Origin: CAZXCQ01 sp964639275
GTDB lineage: Bacteria; Desulfobacterota; DSM-4660; Desulfatiglandales; Desulfatiglandaceae
Reading direction: 5' to 3'
Assembly (NCBI GenBank): GCA_964639275.1
Contig: CAZXCQ010000053.1
Location: forward strand, 1 to 25,710
DNA length: 25,710 bases
Position numbers and translations under genes: made by a program. Positions 1 through 6,240 of the stretch are shown here, one piece after another. Positions within the stretch are counted from its first letter, which is position 1. Each line of letters opens with the position of its first letter. The notes below the pieces were generated by a model. The model saw only the letters and a program-made list of their open reading frames with translations, was not told the DNA's origin and did no database searches.

Positions 1-31
1 TGATACGTTGCAATAAATCAGGGTGAGACCT

Positions 32-535
32 ATGAAACCGAATGAGATCACTTATCGTGAAGACCCATGCGCGACGGATGCACAACAGGTCCGGGAAATC
101 GTGCTATCCTCAGGTTTCTTTTCTAAGGATGAAATCGATGTGGCTGTGGAATTGGTTGAGGAGAGGCTGCAAAAGGGCTTGTCAAGCGGGTATTACTTTG
201 TCTTCGCTGAGAAAGAAAAAGAAGTCATCGGCTATGCCTGTTTCGGCCCCATCCCCTGTACAGAGGGAAGTTATGACCTGTACTGGATCGCCGTAAGGAA
301 CGGTCTCAGGGGATCTGGGCTTGGAAGGGAGATCCTGTCTAAGGTCGAGAAAAAGATAACGGCATGGGGAGGAAGGAAGATCTATGTGGAGACCTCATCG
401 AGGGACCAGTACAGTCCGACCCGTGCCTTTTACGTGAAGTGCGGGTATCGTGAAGAGGCGGTTCTCAGGGACTTTTATTCACCCGGGGATCAGAAGATGA
501 TCTTTTTGAAAGACGTTTTTGGCGTATCGACATAG
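32..535 (+). CDS. GNAT-family N-acetyltransferase
   Basis: Small acyl-CoA-dependent N-acetyltransferase of the GNAT fold, probably cytosolic; the acceptor is unknown. The central part contains the family core: a beta strand with DLYWIAV, then the acetyl-CoA pyrophosphate loop RGSGLGREIL (Q/RxxGxG/A pattern), and later the C-terminal strand with YVETSS and the FYVKCGY helix-strand typical of the family. Length (167 aa) is normal for a single-domain GNAT. I prefer ATG at 32 because AGGGTGAGA lies just upstream; an in-frame GTG at 23 would add three residues and use up that Shine-Dalgarno-like sequence. The gene stands alone: the next ORF is about 570 bp downstream and nothing links it to the four-gene cluster that follows. 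A TGA at 1-3 could end an upstream gene outside the window. Confidence 0.85.
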   Translation: MKPNEITYREDPCATDAQQVREIVLSSGFFSKDEIDVAVELVEERLQKGLSSGYYFVFAEKEKEVIGYACFGPIPCTEGSYDLYWIAVRNGLRGSGLGREILSKVEKKITAWGGRKIYVETSSRDQYSPTRAFYVKCGYREEAVLRDFYSPGDQKMIFLKDVFGVST

Positions 536-710
536 CCCTCTCCAAAAAATGGCACCCGTTTACCTCTTTTTTCTAAATTGTCTGACCTGAGGGTCTCAAA
601 TCGGCATCAATTTTCCAATCGGCAGATAGCAAAAAGGTGAAACCCTGTTTGTCGATTCGGCGTCTGTGCCCTGGATTTTACCCTAACATCTCACCAGATG
701 TTGGTTTGGC

Positions 711-784
711 CCCTGGATTCCCGCTTTCGCCGGAATGGCGAGGTAAGCTAAAAGCCTGTCATTCCTGGAAAAGTTGGAATCCAT
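711..784. repeat. Pair of degenerate ATTCC...GGAAT inverted repeats
   Basis: Two adjacent short palindromic units, GGATTCCCGC...CGCCGGAATGG and GTCATTCC...GGAATCC. They resemble the dispersed ATTCCGGCG/CGCCGGAAT type also found at 12151-12193 and 17721-17740 in this window. Such repeats are common intergenic elements in many proteobacteria. No coding function. Confidence 0.55.
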
Positions 785-1039
785 AAACCAGCCATAGAAA
801 AATTTCCCCGATTTTATTGATGAGATACATTTTATCTATAATCCGACGAAATACCGGGGCTTATCCCTGTCAGAGAATAGGGAAAAAGACACTGGGCCTT
901 CATTTGCGGCATTTCAATGCATAAAATTGACAGGTATTGGCACACAAATACTGTTTTCGCCGGTTTCTTTTCCGTAGAAATCCGGTAAATCAAAAATTTA
1001 TCTTGTGATTTTATTGCCTTATGGGCGGTCGTGTCCTAT

Positions 1040-1056
1040 CGGCACGAAATGTGCTT
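1040..1056 (+). promoter_or_regulatory. Possible sigma-54 (-24/-12) promoter
   Basis: The sequence CGGCACGAAATGTGCTT matches the RpoN consensus TGGCACGnnnnTTGCW at the essential GG (1041-1042) and GC (1053-1054), with exact spacing. There are two mismatches: C for the first T, and G for the first T of TTGC. A start site about 12 bp downstream would fall near 1066, about 40 bp before the small ORF at 1107. No enhancer-binding regulator gene is in the window, so this rests on the motif alone. Confidence 0.35.
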
Positions 1057-1106
1057 AAAGATCAAGAAGTTAAATAACTCTGGCGAAACTGATATGCAGC
1101 GGAAAG

Positions 1107-1307
1107 ATGATGAAAAAATCCAAGTTCAACCACACGGACGATGAGCCAAGATATAACAAGACAGATCGTAAGCGGCAAGACGCCTATGATTATGAGGAAG
1201 AAGAGGAGTACATCCCCCGCAAGCGCAGAGACGCAGGCAAGCGTTTTCACCGTAAGAAGACGCTAAAGGACCAGTTTTGGGACAATTTGACAGATACCGA
1301 TTCATAG
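1107..1307 (+). CDS. Small, highly charged hypothetical protein (66 aa)
   Basis: I do not recognise this protein. It is almost entirely charged or polar: Lys/Arg-rich at both ends, with an acidic run YDYEEEEEY near residues 28-36, no hydrophobic segment, no cysteine, and a C-terminal motif LKDQFWDNL. The composition suggests an intrinsically disordered cytosolic or nucleic-acid/ribosome-associated protein, but that is only inference. GGAAAG sits just before tandem ATG codons (1107 and 1110), giving a plausible ribosome site. A sigma-54-like promoter lies about 50 bp upstream. It is separated from the SpeD-like gene by about 150 bp, so it may or may not be co-transcribed. It could be a chance ORF, although the biased acidic/basic pattern and the ribosome site argue for a real gene. 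Confidence 0.5.
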   Translation: MMKKSKFNHTDDEPRYNKTDRKRQDAYDYEEEEEYIPRKRRDAGKRFHRKKTLKDQFWDNLTDTDS

Positions 1308-1464
1308 GAAAGCAGACCCGGGTTTTTGCGAAGCCACGAGTCAGGTGATCAATGCATCAGAATGATTTCTTGAGTGGAAACCCCGTCTCCGGGTTGAGAC
1401 AAAGCCAGGCGTCCCGGCCTTTGTATTGCGACTGAACGGGACCGAGAAAAGGGAGGGCCCTCTA

Positions 1465-1908
1465 TTGAGAAGATCAAATAGTGTAATCATGATGGAACGA
1501 ATGGAAGAACCGCCGGTCAATGAGGCTGCGGCTGTAATGGAGACGGCGATTGCCCAGAATGTGTGGGGTATTGCCTCTGCCATTGACATTTACAACTGTG
1601 ACCCTGAAAAGATTCGGAACCCCGATGAGATTCGGCGTTTTGTGGTCGAGTTGTGTGACCTGATTCAGATGAGACGCTTTGGGGAAACCACGGTGGTTCA
1701 CTTTGGAGAGGATGAGCGTGTCGCGGGATACTCAATGGTTCAGTTGATTGAGACCTCATTGATCTCGGCCCACTTTGCCAATCAGACAAATACCATTTAC
1801 CTGGATGTCTTTAGCTGCAAGCCATACAGGCCTGAAGAAGTCAAGAATTTTTCCCAGGATTTTTTTGGTGGAGATTACAGCATCGTGCATGTGACGCTGA
1901 GGCGCTAA
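1465..1908 (+). CDS. S-adenosylmethionine decarboxylase-like pyruvoyl enzyme
   Basis: Homolog of the prokaryotic AdoMet decarboxylase proenzyme (SpeD/SpeH), which self-cleaves at a serine to make a covalent pyruvoyl group and decarboxylates AdoMet for polyamine synthesis. The family pattern is visible: IDIYNCDPEKI near the N terminus, then TSLISAHF aligning to the canonical ESHISIHTWPE (pyruvoyl-precursor Ser and the processing His kept), then LDVFSCK aligning to the LFTCG catalytic Cys. The canonical E-S-H has become T-S-L, and the TWPE part is replaced by FANQ, so substrate binding is probably altered. TTG at 1465 has GGGAGGG 8 nt upstream; ATG at 1489 is the alternative and has a weak ribosome site. 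A FemAB-like gene starts 10 nt after the stop, so this is the first gene of a tight four-gene cluster. The activity may not be AdoMet decarboxylation. Confidence 0.8.
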   Translation: MRRSNSVIMMERMEEPPVNEAAAVMETAIAQNVWGIASAIDIYNCDPEKIRNPDEIRRFVVELCDLIQMRRFGETTVVHFGEDERVAGYSMVQLIETSLISAHFANQTNTIYLDVFSCKPYRPEEVKNFSQDFFGGDYSIVHVTLRR

Positions 1909-1918
1909 GAGGCATATC

Positions 1919-2884
1919 TTGCTAAGGCTTAGGGTTTGTGACGAGCTTGAAGAGGGGCGCAGACTGTGGGAGCGTAACTGGCCCAATACCTGCTTCTTTG
2001 ATCTCTGGCCTGTGAGGGTCTTTTTTCACGATCAATTCAACCATCCTCTCTATTTCGTGGTTGCCGAGAGAAACTGGAAGACAGAGGGAATACTGGCCTT
2101 AAGCTGGATCGAAGAAGAGCAATGCTTTGGCAACTTCCCCGGTGAGACCTGGCGCGGCAAGACCTGGCTGGAACAGAACAAGGTTATCGCCAGCGATCCG
2201 GACGTGTTCGCCGAATTGCTGGGCCACATACCCGGACCTACCAATATCCGGTATCTGATCCGGGAGTCTCTGTTCCCGGACAAATATCTTGCGGTCGTAG
2301 ACGAAATCGGCTACCTCTTTCACCCCGGGCAGCATAACTATTCCTTCCAGACCTACATGCAACAGTTCTCCGGCAAATCCCGCAAAAAACTGGGGCGTGA
2401 ATTGGCACGCCTGGAAGCCCTTGGTCTTTCTTATAGACACGATAGCCTTATGGATTTGAAATATCTGTTCAGATTAAACCAGGAGACCTTTGGAGAATGG
2501 TCCTATTTTAACGATTCGCGGTTTCTCAGATCGTTTGAAAACCTGGTCACCTGGTTGAAGAAAAAAGGGATGCTTCGACTGACCACGGTCATCCTTGGTG
2601 GCAAGATAGCCGCCGTGGATGTCGGTGCCCTCTGGGGTTCGACCTATACGCTTCTGGCTGGTGGCACCCATTCTGATTTTCCAGGTGTCGCCAAACTGAT
2701 CAATTTTCATCATATTGAATGGGCATGCCGTCAAGAATTGGAAGAGGTCGATTTTCTTTGCGGCGATTTTCGCTGGAAAGAACGGTTTCACCTGACCCCT
2801 CGACCGCTCTACGAGATCTACATCCCTTCAGAGGAAGGGGTGCGAGAGGTCCATGATGCCAGAAGCAGCGCGGGATGTGCATAA
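1919..2884 (+). CDS. FemAB/GNAT-fold acyltransferase (BioF2-like)
   Basis: Probable aminoacyl- or acyl-transferase of the FemAB / Acetyltransf_6 (BioF2-like) group, built from GNAT folds. The second half carries the usual signature: the basic segment SGKSRKKLGRELARLEALG (about 148-168), then FNQETFGEW-like sequence, a strand LTTVILGGKIAAVDVGALWGSTY with the small-residue pattern typical of the family, and AGGTHSDFPGVAKLINFHHIEWA leading to the C-terminal strand DFLCGDFRWKERF. Length (321 aa) fits the family. The start is TTG at 1919, supported by AAGAGG 6 nt upstream. The 3' end overlaps the ATP-grasp gene by 32 nt, which indicates translational coupling. In this context it probably adds an acyl or aminoacyl group to the amine product of the cluster; the substrate is not predictable. 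A lipid or cell-wall substrate is an alternative. Confidence 0.75.
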   Translation: MLRLRVCDELEEGRRLWERNWPNTCFFDLWPVRVFFHDQFNHPLYFVVAERNWKTEGILALSWIEEEQCFGNFPGETWRGKTWLEQNKVIASDPDVFAELLGHIPGPTNIRYLIRESLFPDKYLAVVDEIGYLFHPGQHNYSFQTYMQQFSGKSRKKLGRELARLEALGLSYRHDSLMDLKYLFRLNQETFGEWSYFNDSRFLRSFENLVTWLKKKGMLRLTTVILGGKIAAVDVGALWGSTYTLLAGGTHSDFPGVAKLINFHHIEWACRQELEEVDFLCGDFRWKERFHLTPRPLYEIYIPSEEGVREVHDARSSAGCA

Positions 2885-4142
2885 TAACAAAAAGGTGCTC
2901 GTTGTAGGCACGACAGCCGACTACATCGATTGGATCCGGCGAAGTTGTCCAGGCCGGGCCCTCTTCCTCACCGATCCCATTATTCGACATCAGGCCCAGG
3001 AGCCAAAACCCTCCCCGGTAGAAGAGATCCTTTGCGATCTCTCCGATTATCAACTCGCCCGGATGGCCTTGAAGCGGCACCTTCAAAGGGAAAACCTTTC
3101 CCTTGACGGGATCACCTGCTACGATTGTGAATGGATGGAGCTGGCAGCTTTTCTTGCCCATGATTTGGGGCTTCCCTACCCCCCGGTTAGAGCCATCGGC
3201 AACTGCCGCGACAAGCACCTCTCAAAGGTCCTGTGGCATCAAAGGGGTGTCGGCTGCCCGCAGGGCCGGGTGGTCGAGTCAGACATCGAGGCCGTTGATT
3301 TTTTTAGAGAGATCGGCGGCCCCTGTGTCCTAAAACCGCTCAGCGGCAGCGGCAGTGAACTGGTCTTCCGCTGTGATGACGAGGAGGGGTGCCGAAACAA
3401 CTACCGGCAGATCTTGAGCGGTCTGCGCGAGCGCCGAGCTCGGCCGCTCTACAGGACCACTTCCGGGGACAATCCCTCAATTCTTGCCGAAGAACTTGTG
3501 ACAGGAGAGGAATTCAGTTGCGATTTTCTGATCGAAAATGGCCATGTGGAGGTGATTCGTCTTTCGCGGAAGATCCTGTCTCAAAAAGGACCCTTTGGAA
3601 TCACCCGGGGCTATGTCATGCCTGCGCCTCTCCCACCCGGGGCTCACCTGATCGATTTCAAACAGACCCTCCATCAAGGCGCCATGGCATTGGGGATCAC
3701 GAGGGCGCTCTGTATGCTGGACTTTTTTGTTCGGGATGGTGAGATTGTCCTCATTGAGATGGCCCCCCGTCCTGGGGGAGACTGCCTCCCTTTTCTCCTG
3801 CGCTGCTGCTGGGACCTTGACATCCTCAAACTGAATCTTGATTTTGCCCAGCAGCGCCCGGTCCGGCCTCCCGAACCCGTCAATCCCCCCCGCTGTGTTG
3901 GGCTGCGTCTCCATGCCAGACACGGAGGGGTCTTGAAGAAAATCGATACGCATCGATTGGAAAAAGACCCACGTGTCCGTGAAGTGTATCTGACCCGAAG
4001 GCCAAACCATGTCATAGCGATGCCCCCTCAAGACTACGATTCGTGGCTTCTCGGGCATGTCATCTTTTCGCCCTTCAACGGCATCGATCTGGTGAGGCAA
4101 TGTGACGAATTGGTCGATCAGATTACCGTTGAGGTCCAATAA
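2853..4142 (+). CDS. ATP-grasp family ligase
   Basis: ATP-dependent carboxylate-amine/thiol ligase of the ATP-grasp superfamily, which works through an acylphosphate intermediate. Visible features: an N-terminal Rossmann-like pre-ATP-grasp domain starting KKVLVVGTTADY (13-25), the ATP-binding strand CVLKPLSGSGSELVF (158-172) with Lys161 and a glycine-rich loop, the adenine-contact stretch ILAEELVTGEEFSCDF (210-225), and the metal/ATP site LDFFVRDGEIVLIEMAPRPGGD (289-310) with Asp290, Glu302 and Arg306. Length 429 aa suits carbamoyl-phosphate-synthase-like or amino-acid ligases. ATG at 2853 follows GAGAGG. It overlaps the upstream acyltransferase gene and is 6 nt from the PLP-decarboxylase gene. 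By context it may join an amino acid or another carboxylate to an amine or amino acid that is then decarboxylated. No family with a known substrate was recognised. Confidence 0.85.
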   Translation: MMPEAARDVHNNKKVLVVGTTADYIDWIRRSCPGRALFLTDPIIRHQAQEPKPSPVEEILCDLSDYQLARMALKRHLQRENLSLDGITCYDCEWMELAAFLAHDLGLPYPPVRAIGNCRDKHLSKVLWHQRGVGCPQGRVVESDIEAVDFFREIGGPCVLKPLSGSGSELVFRCDDEEGCRNNYRQILSGLRERRARPLYRTTSGDNPSILAEELVTGEEFSCDFLIENGHVEVIRLSRKILSQKGPFGITRGYVMPAPLPPGAHLIDFKQTLHQGAMALGITRALCMLDFFVRDGEIVLIEMAPRPGGDCLPFLLRCCWDLDILKLNLDFAQQRPVRPPEPVNPPRCVGLRLHARHGGVLKKIDTHRLEKDPRVREVYLTRRPNHVIAMPPQDYDSWLLGHVIFSPFNGIDLVRQCDELVDQITVEVQ

Positions 4143-4148
4143 TCTCCG

Positions 4149-5453
4149 ATGGCGGCCCAAAGACCGGTCCCTTTACAGACGCTGCGATCAATCCTTGATC
4201 AAAAAACCCCCTTGCTGCCAAGGGAGGAGCTTGAATCCTTTGTGCAGCACTATCTTGATCTCAGGGATAGGTACATCCCCGTTCTCGCAGAGAATCCCCC
4301 TCCCTTGTATATCATCGAATCATTAGTCCTGAAAGAAAGGGCCAGCCAGTTTCAAAAGGCCTTCCAGGAGGTACTTCCGGAAGTCTCGTTCTATTACGCC
4401 GTTAAGAGCAATAACCACCCCGATGTCATCGGTATCCTCCTTGAGTCCGAATTTGGGGTCGATGTCTCGAGCGGCCTTGAATTGCAGATGGCGTTGGATC
4501 TGGGTGCACGCGACATCATTTTCACCGGGCCTGCAAAAACAGACCAGGAGTTGTCCCTGGCCACGAGCCATGCGGAAAAGGTGACCATTCTGATCGATAG
4601 CTTTGGCGAACTCAACCGGCTTGAGAGAATCGCCACATCGGAAAAGAGAGTCGTTCGGGCCGGTGTCCGATTGACCATCCAGACTGCCGGCCCCTGGCGC
4701 AAGTTTGGCATTGCGCTGGACTCACTCCCTCCATTTTGGGAAAGCGTCAGGCAGTGCAAATACGTCCGGTTTGAGGGAGTACAGTTTCACACGAGTTGGA
4801 ATCTTTCCCCCAAGAGACAGATCGAGTTTATTCATATGCTCGGGAATTTCTTGGAGCGTATGCCCGCTGCATTTAGAGCGGCGATTGCGTTTGTCGATGT
4901 CGGTGGCGGGTATTGGCCGGTACAGGGCGAATGGCTTCAGGCCGCAGGAACCCCGGCAGGCAAGCTACAAATGGCCCTGGGTGAGACGGCGGGTCCGGCC
5001 GGGATACACTACCGTCTCCCATCAACCCCCATTGAATCCTTTGCCGGGGAGCTTGGCGCGACGATCCGAAAAGACCTTTTTTCGGTTGTCCCCTGCAGGA
5101 TCTGTCTTGAACCGGGCCGGTGGATTTGTAACGATGCGATGCACCTGTTTTTATCGGTGGTGGACAAAAAGGCGCCGGACCTGGTCATTACCGATGCCGG
5201 AACCAATGCCATCGGGTGGGAGCGCTTTGAGACCGATTATTTCCCCATCTTGAACCTGACCCGGCCTTCGCTGCAGGAAAGACCCTGCAATATCCTGGGG
5301 TCGCTCTGCACGCCGCATGACCTATGGGGATATACCTATTGGGGAGACGACATCCGGCCCGGCGACCTTCTGATGGTTCCAACCCAAGGGGCTTATACCT
5401 ATAGTCTTCGTCAGAATTTTATAAAACCCCTGCCCGCCGTGGTCACTATTTAG
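4149..5453 (+). CDS. Fold-type III PLP-dependent amino acid decarboxylase
   Basis: Alanine-racemase-fold PLP decarboxylase related to diaminopimelate, ornithine/arginine and carboxynorspermidine decarboxylases (LysA/NspC/ODC group). The full catalytic set is visible: FYYAVKSNN with PLP Lys86, the FHTSW strand around 213-217 in place of HVGS, the phosphate-binding VDVGGG (249-254), CLEPGRW (319-325), and the second-subunit site GSLCTPHDLWG with Cys387 and Asp391, followed by GAYTYS with Tyr416. It should therefore be an active dimer. Length 434 aa is normal. The HTSW and CTPHD variants differ from typical LysA, so a peptide-like or modified substrate is possible. It is the last gene of the cluster, 6 nt after the ATP-grasp stop; no strong ribosome site precedes ATG 4149, suggesting coupled translation. 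A standard lysA role cannot be excluded from sequence alone. Confidence 0.85.
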   Translation: MAAQRPVPLQTLRSILDQKTPLLPREELESFVQHYLDLRDRYIPVLAENPPPLYIIESLVLKERASQFQKAFQEVLPEVSFYYAVKSNNHPDVIGILLESEFGVDVSSGLELQMALDLGARDIIFTGPAKTDQELSLATSHAEKVTILIDSFGELNRLERIATSEKRVVRAGVRLTIQTAGPWRKFGIALDSLPPFWESVRQCKYVRFEGVQFHTSWNLSPKRQIEFIHMLGNFLERMPAAFRAAIAFVDVGGGYWPVQGEWLQAAGTPAGKLQMALGETAGPAGIHYRLPSTPIESFAGELGATIRKDLFSVVPCRICLEPGRWICNDAMHLFLSVVDKKAPDLVITDAGTNAIGWERFETDYFPILNLTRPSLQERPCNILGSLCTPHDLWGYTYWGDDIRPGDLLMVPTQGAYTYSLRQNFIKPLPAVVTI

Positions 5454-5501
5454 TGCCGGCCCGGAAACAGAAGACTGCTGGATGCGGCGATGGGCGAGAC
5501 C

Positions 5502-5945
5502 CTAGCCGCGAACGCAGCGGACACGGTAAGCGCTTCTCTTGTAATAGCTGAGCACATAGCCGCCGTCGAACATCACGATCCAGGCGCTGTAGGTATCCGG
5601 GGCAAAGGTCGTTGATGACCAGTAGGACAAGGTATCTCGAAAAGGGACATCTTCCCGCATGATCGGGCGCAGTCGGTCATAGAGAACGCTTCGATCGAGT
5701 AAGGTCTCCAGTTCTGCCGCGGTCGGCAAACGCCAATCGTCTTTGCTATCCAGTAAGAGTGATCCCGCATAGGCCATGGCATCGCCCCAGGTCATCTCCC
5801 CGGGTGATTCACACTGCCATTCAAGCCCGGTTTCTGGATCTTTCCATGTACCGGTTTCCTGCTCCCCCGCTTTAGGGGTTTGTTCTTTATCCTTGCGGTC
5901 TTTTAACTTTTCACCGGACAATTTTTCTGGATCCAGTTGTTGCAT
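5502..5945 (-). CDS. DUF1566 (Lcl C-terminal-like) domain protein
   Basis: Protein of 147 aa containing one DUF1566 domain, a C-type-lectin-like module of unknown function. The hallmark is visible: DPETGLEWQ, then TWGDAMAYAGSL, DDWRLPTAAELETLLD, YWSSTTFAPDTYSAWIVMFDGGYV and a terminal YRVRCVRG. The N-terminal 35 residues are Lys/Glu/Gln-rich and probably disordered; there is no signal peptide or lipobox, which is unusual because many DUF1566 proteins are exported. The start codon lies inside the 8-bp target duplication of a MITE-like element (5947-6040). Joining the sequence across the element restores a GAGAG ribosome site just before ATG and an in-frame stop above it, so this ATG was probably the original start, and the present copy has lost its ribosome site. 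Expression may be reduced. Confidence 0.75.
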   Translation of the reverse strand: MQQLDPEKLSGEKLKDRKDKEQTPKAGEQETGTWKDPETGLEWQCESPGEMTWGDAMAYAGSLLLDSKDDWRLPTAAELETLLDRSVLYDRLRPIMREDVPFRDTLSYWSSTTFAPDTYSAWIVMFDGGYVLSYYKRSAYRVRCVRG

Positions 5946-5946
5946 T

Positions 5947-6040
5947 GTATCAATTTTGCTTTCTTCAAAATTAGAAGTGAGACAGGGGGACAGGGGTTCG
6001 GAATCCCCATTCCCCGGGTTTCACAAGGCTAAAGTGTTAC
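5947..6040 (+). mobile_element. MITE-like element, copy 1 (94 bp)
   Basis: Begins GTATCAATTTTGC and ends GGCTAAAGTGTTAC; the reverse complement of the right end (GTAACACTTTAGCC) matches the left end with a few mismatches, so these are terminal inverted repeats. An internal palindrome (GGGTTCGGAATCCCC core) forms a hairpin. The flanks are an exact 8-bp direct repeat, GTTGCATT (5939-5946 and 6041-6048), the expected target-site duplication. No transposase is encoded. It separates the DUF1566 start codon from its original upstream sequence. Confidence 0.85.
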
Positions 6041-6172
6041 GTTGCATTTTGCGCTCTCAATTTGATCCGGTTACCCGATCTCTTTTCTTATTCCCCTTTG
6101 GGTCAATCGCCTATGAACGGGACATCACAAAAAGCAGAGGGAAAGCGGTGGCTTATTAAGAAGCACGGTATA

Positions 6173-6208
6173 GACCCCGTCCCGTCCAGACAGGACGGGG
6201 TCTTTCTC
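6173..6208. terminator. Strong hairpin, possible terminator
   Basis: GACCCCGTCC (6173-6182) and GGACGGGGTC (6193-6202) form a perfect 10-bp GC-rich stem with a 10-nt loop, followed on the + strand by TTTCTC. It lies about 40 bp beyond the stop of the leftward Fe-S/FAD gene, where an operon end is expected. The T-rich side faces + transcription, so for the leftward operon it would act only as a stem without a U-tract. Confidence 0.5.
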
Positions 6209-6240
6209 ATTGACAGACTCCGGTCTCAGGGGGATGTCTT

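Larger units (their letters stand above)
536..1106. other. Non-coding stretch with palindromes and a possible promoter
   Basis: I see no convincing gene here. It contains a hairpin (AACATCT/AGATGTT, 685-702), two degenerate ATTCC/GGAAT inverted repeats (about 711-740 and 757-784), AT-rich sequence from about 800 to 1020, and a sigma-54-like element at 1040-1056. TTGACA at about 927-932 is a possible -35 box, but no good -10 box stands at standard spacing. No known riboswitch class was recognised. Confidence 0.5.

Noticed and set aside
915..950. Sigma-54 site in TTGGCACACAAATACTG
   Set aside because: It has the GGCAC half, but the required GC at -12 spacing is absent.
1308..1464. SAM-sensing riboswitch upstream of the SpeD-like gene
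   Set aside because: I looked for one because of the gene, but found only a short GTCTC/GAGAC stem and no recognisable SAM-box, SAM-II or SAM-IV core.
3477..4160. 227-aa - strand ORF opposite the ATP-grasp gene
   Set aside because: Antisense shadow without family features.
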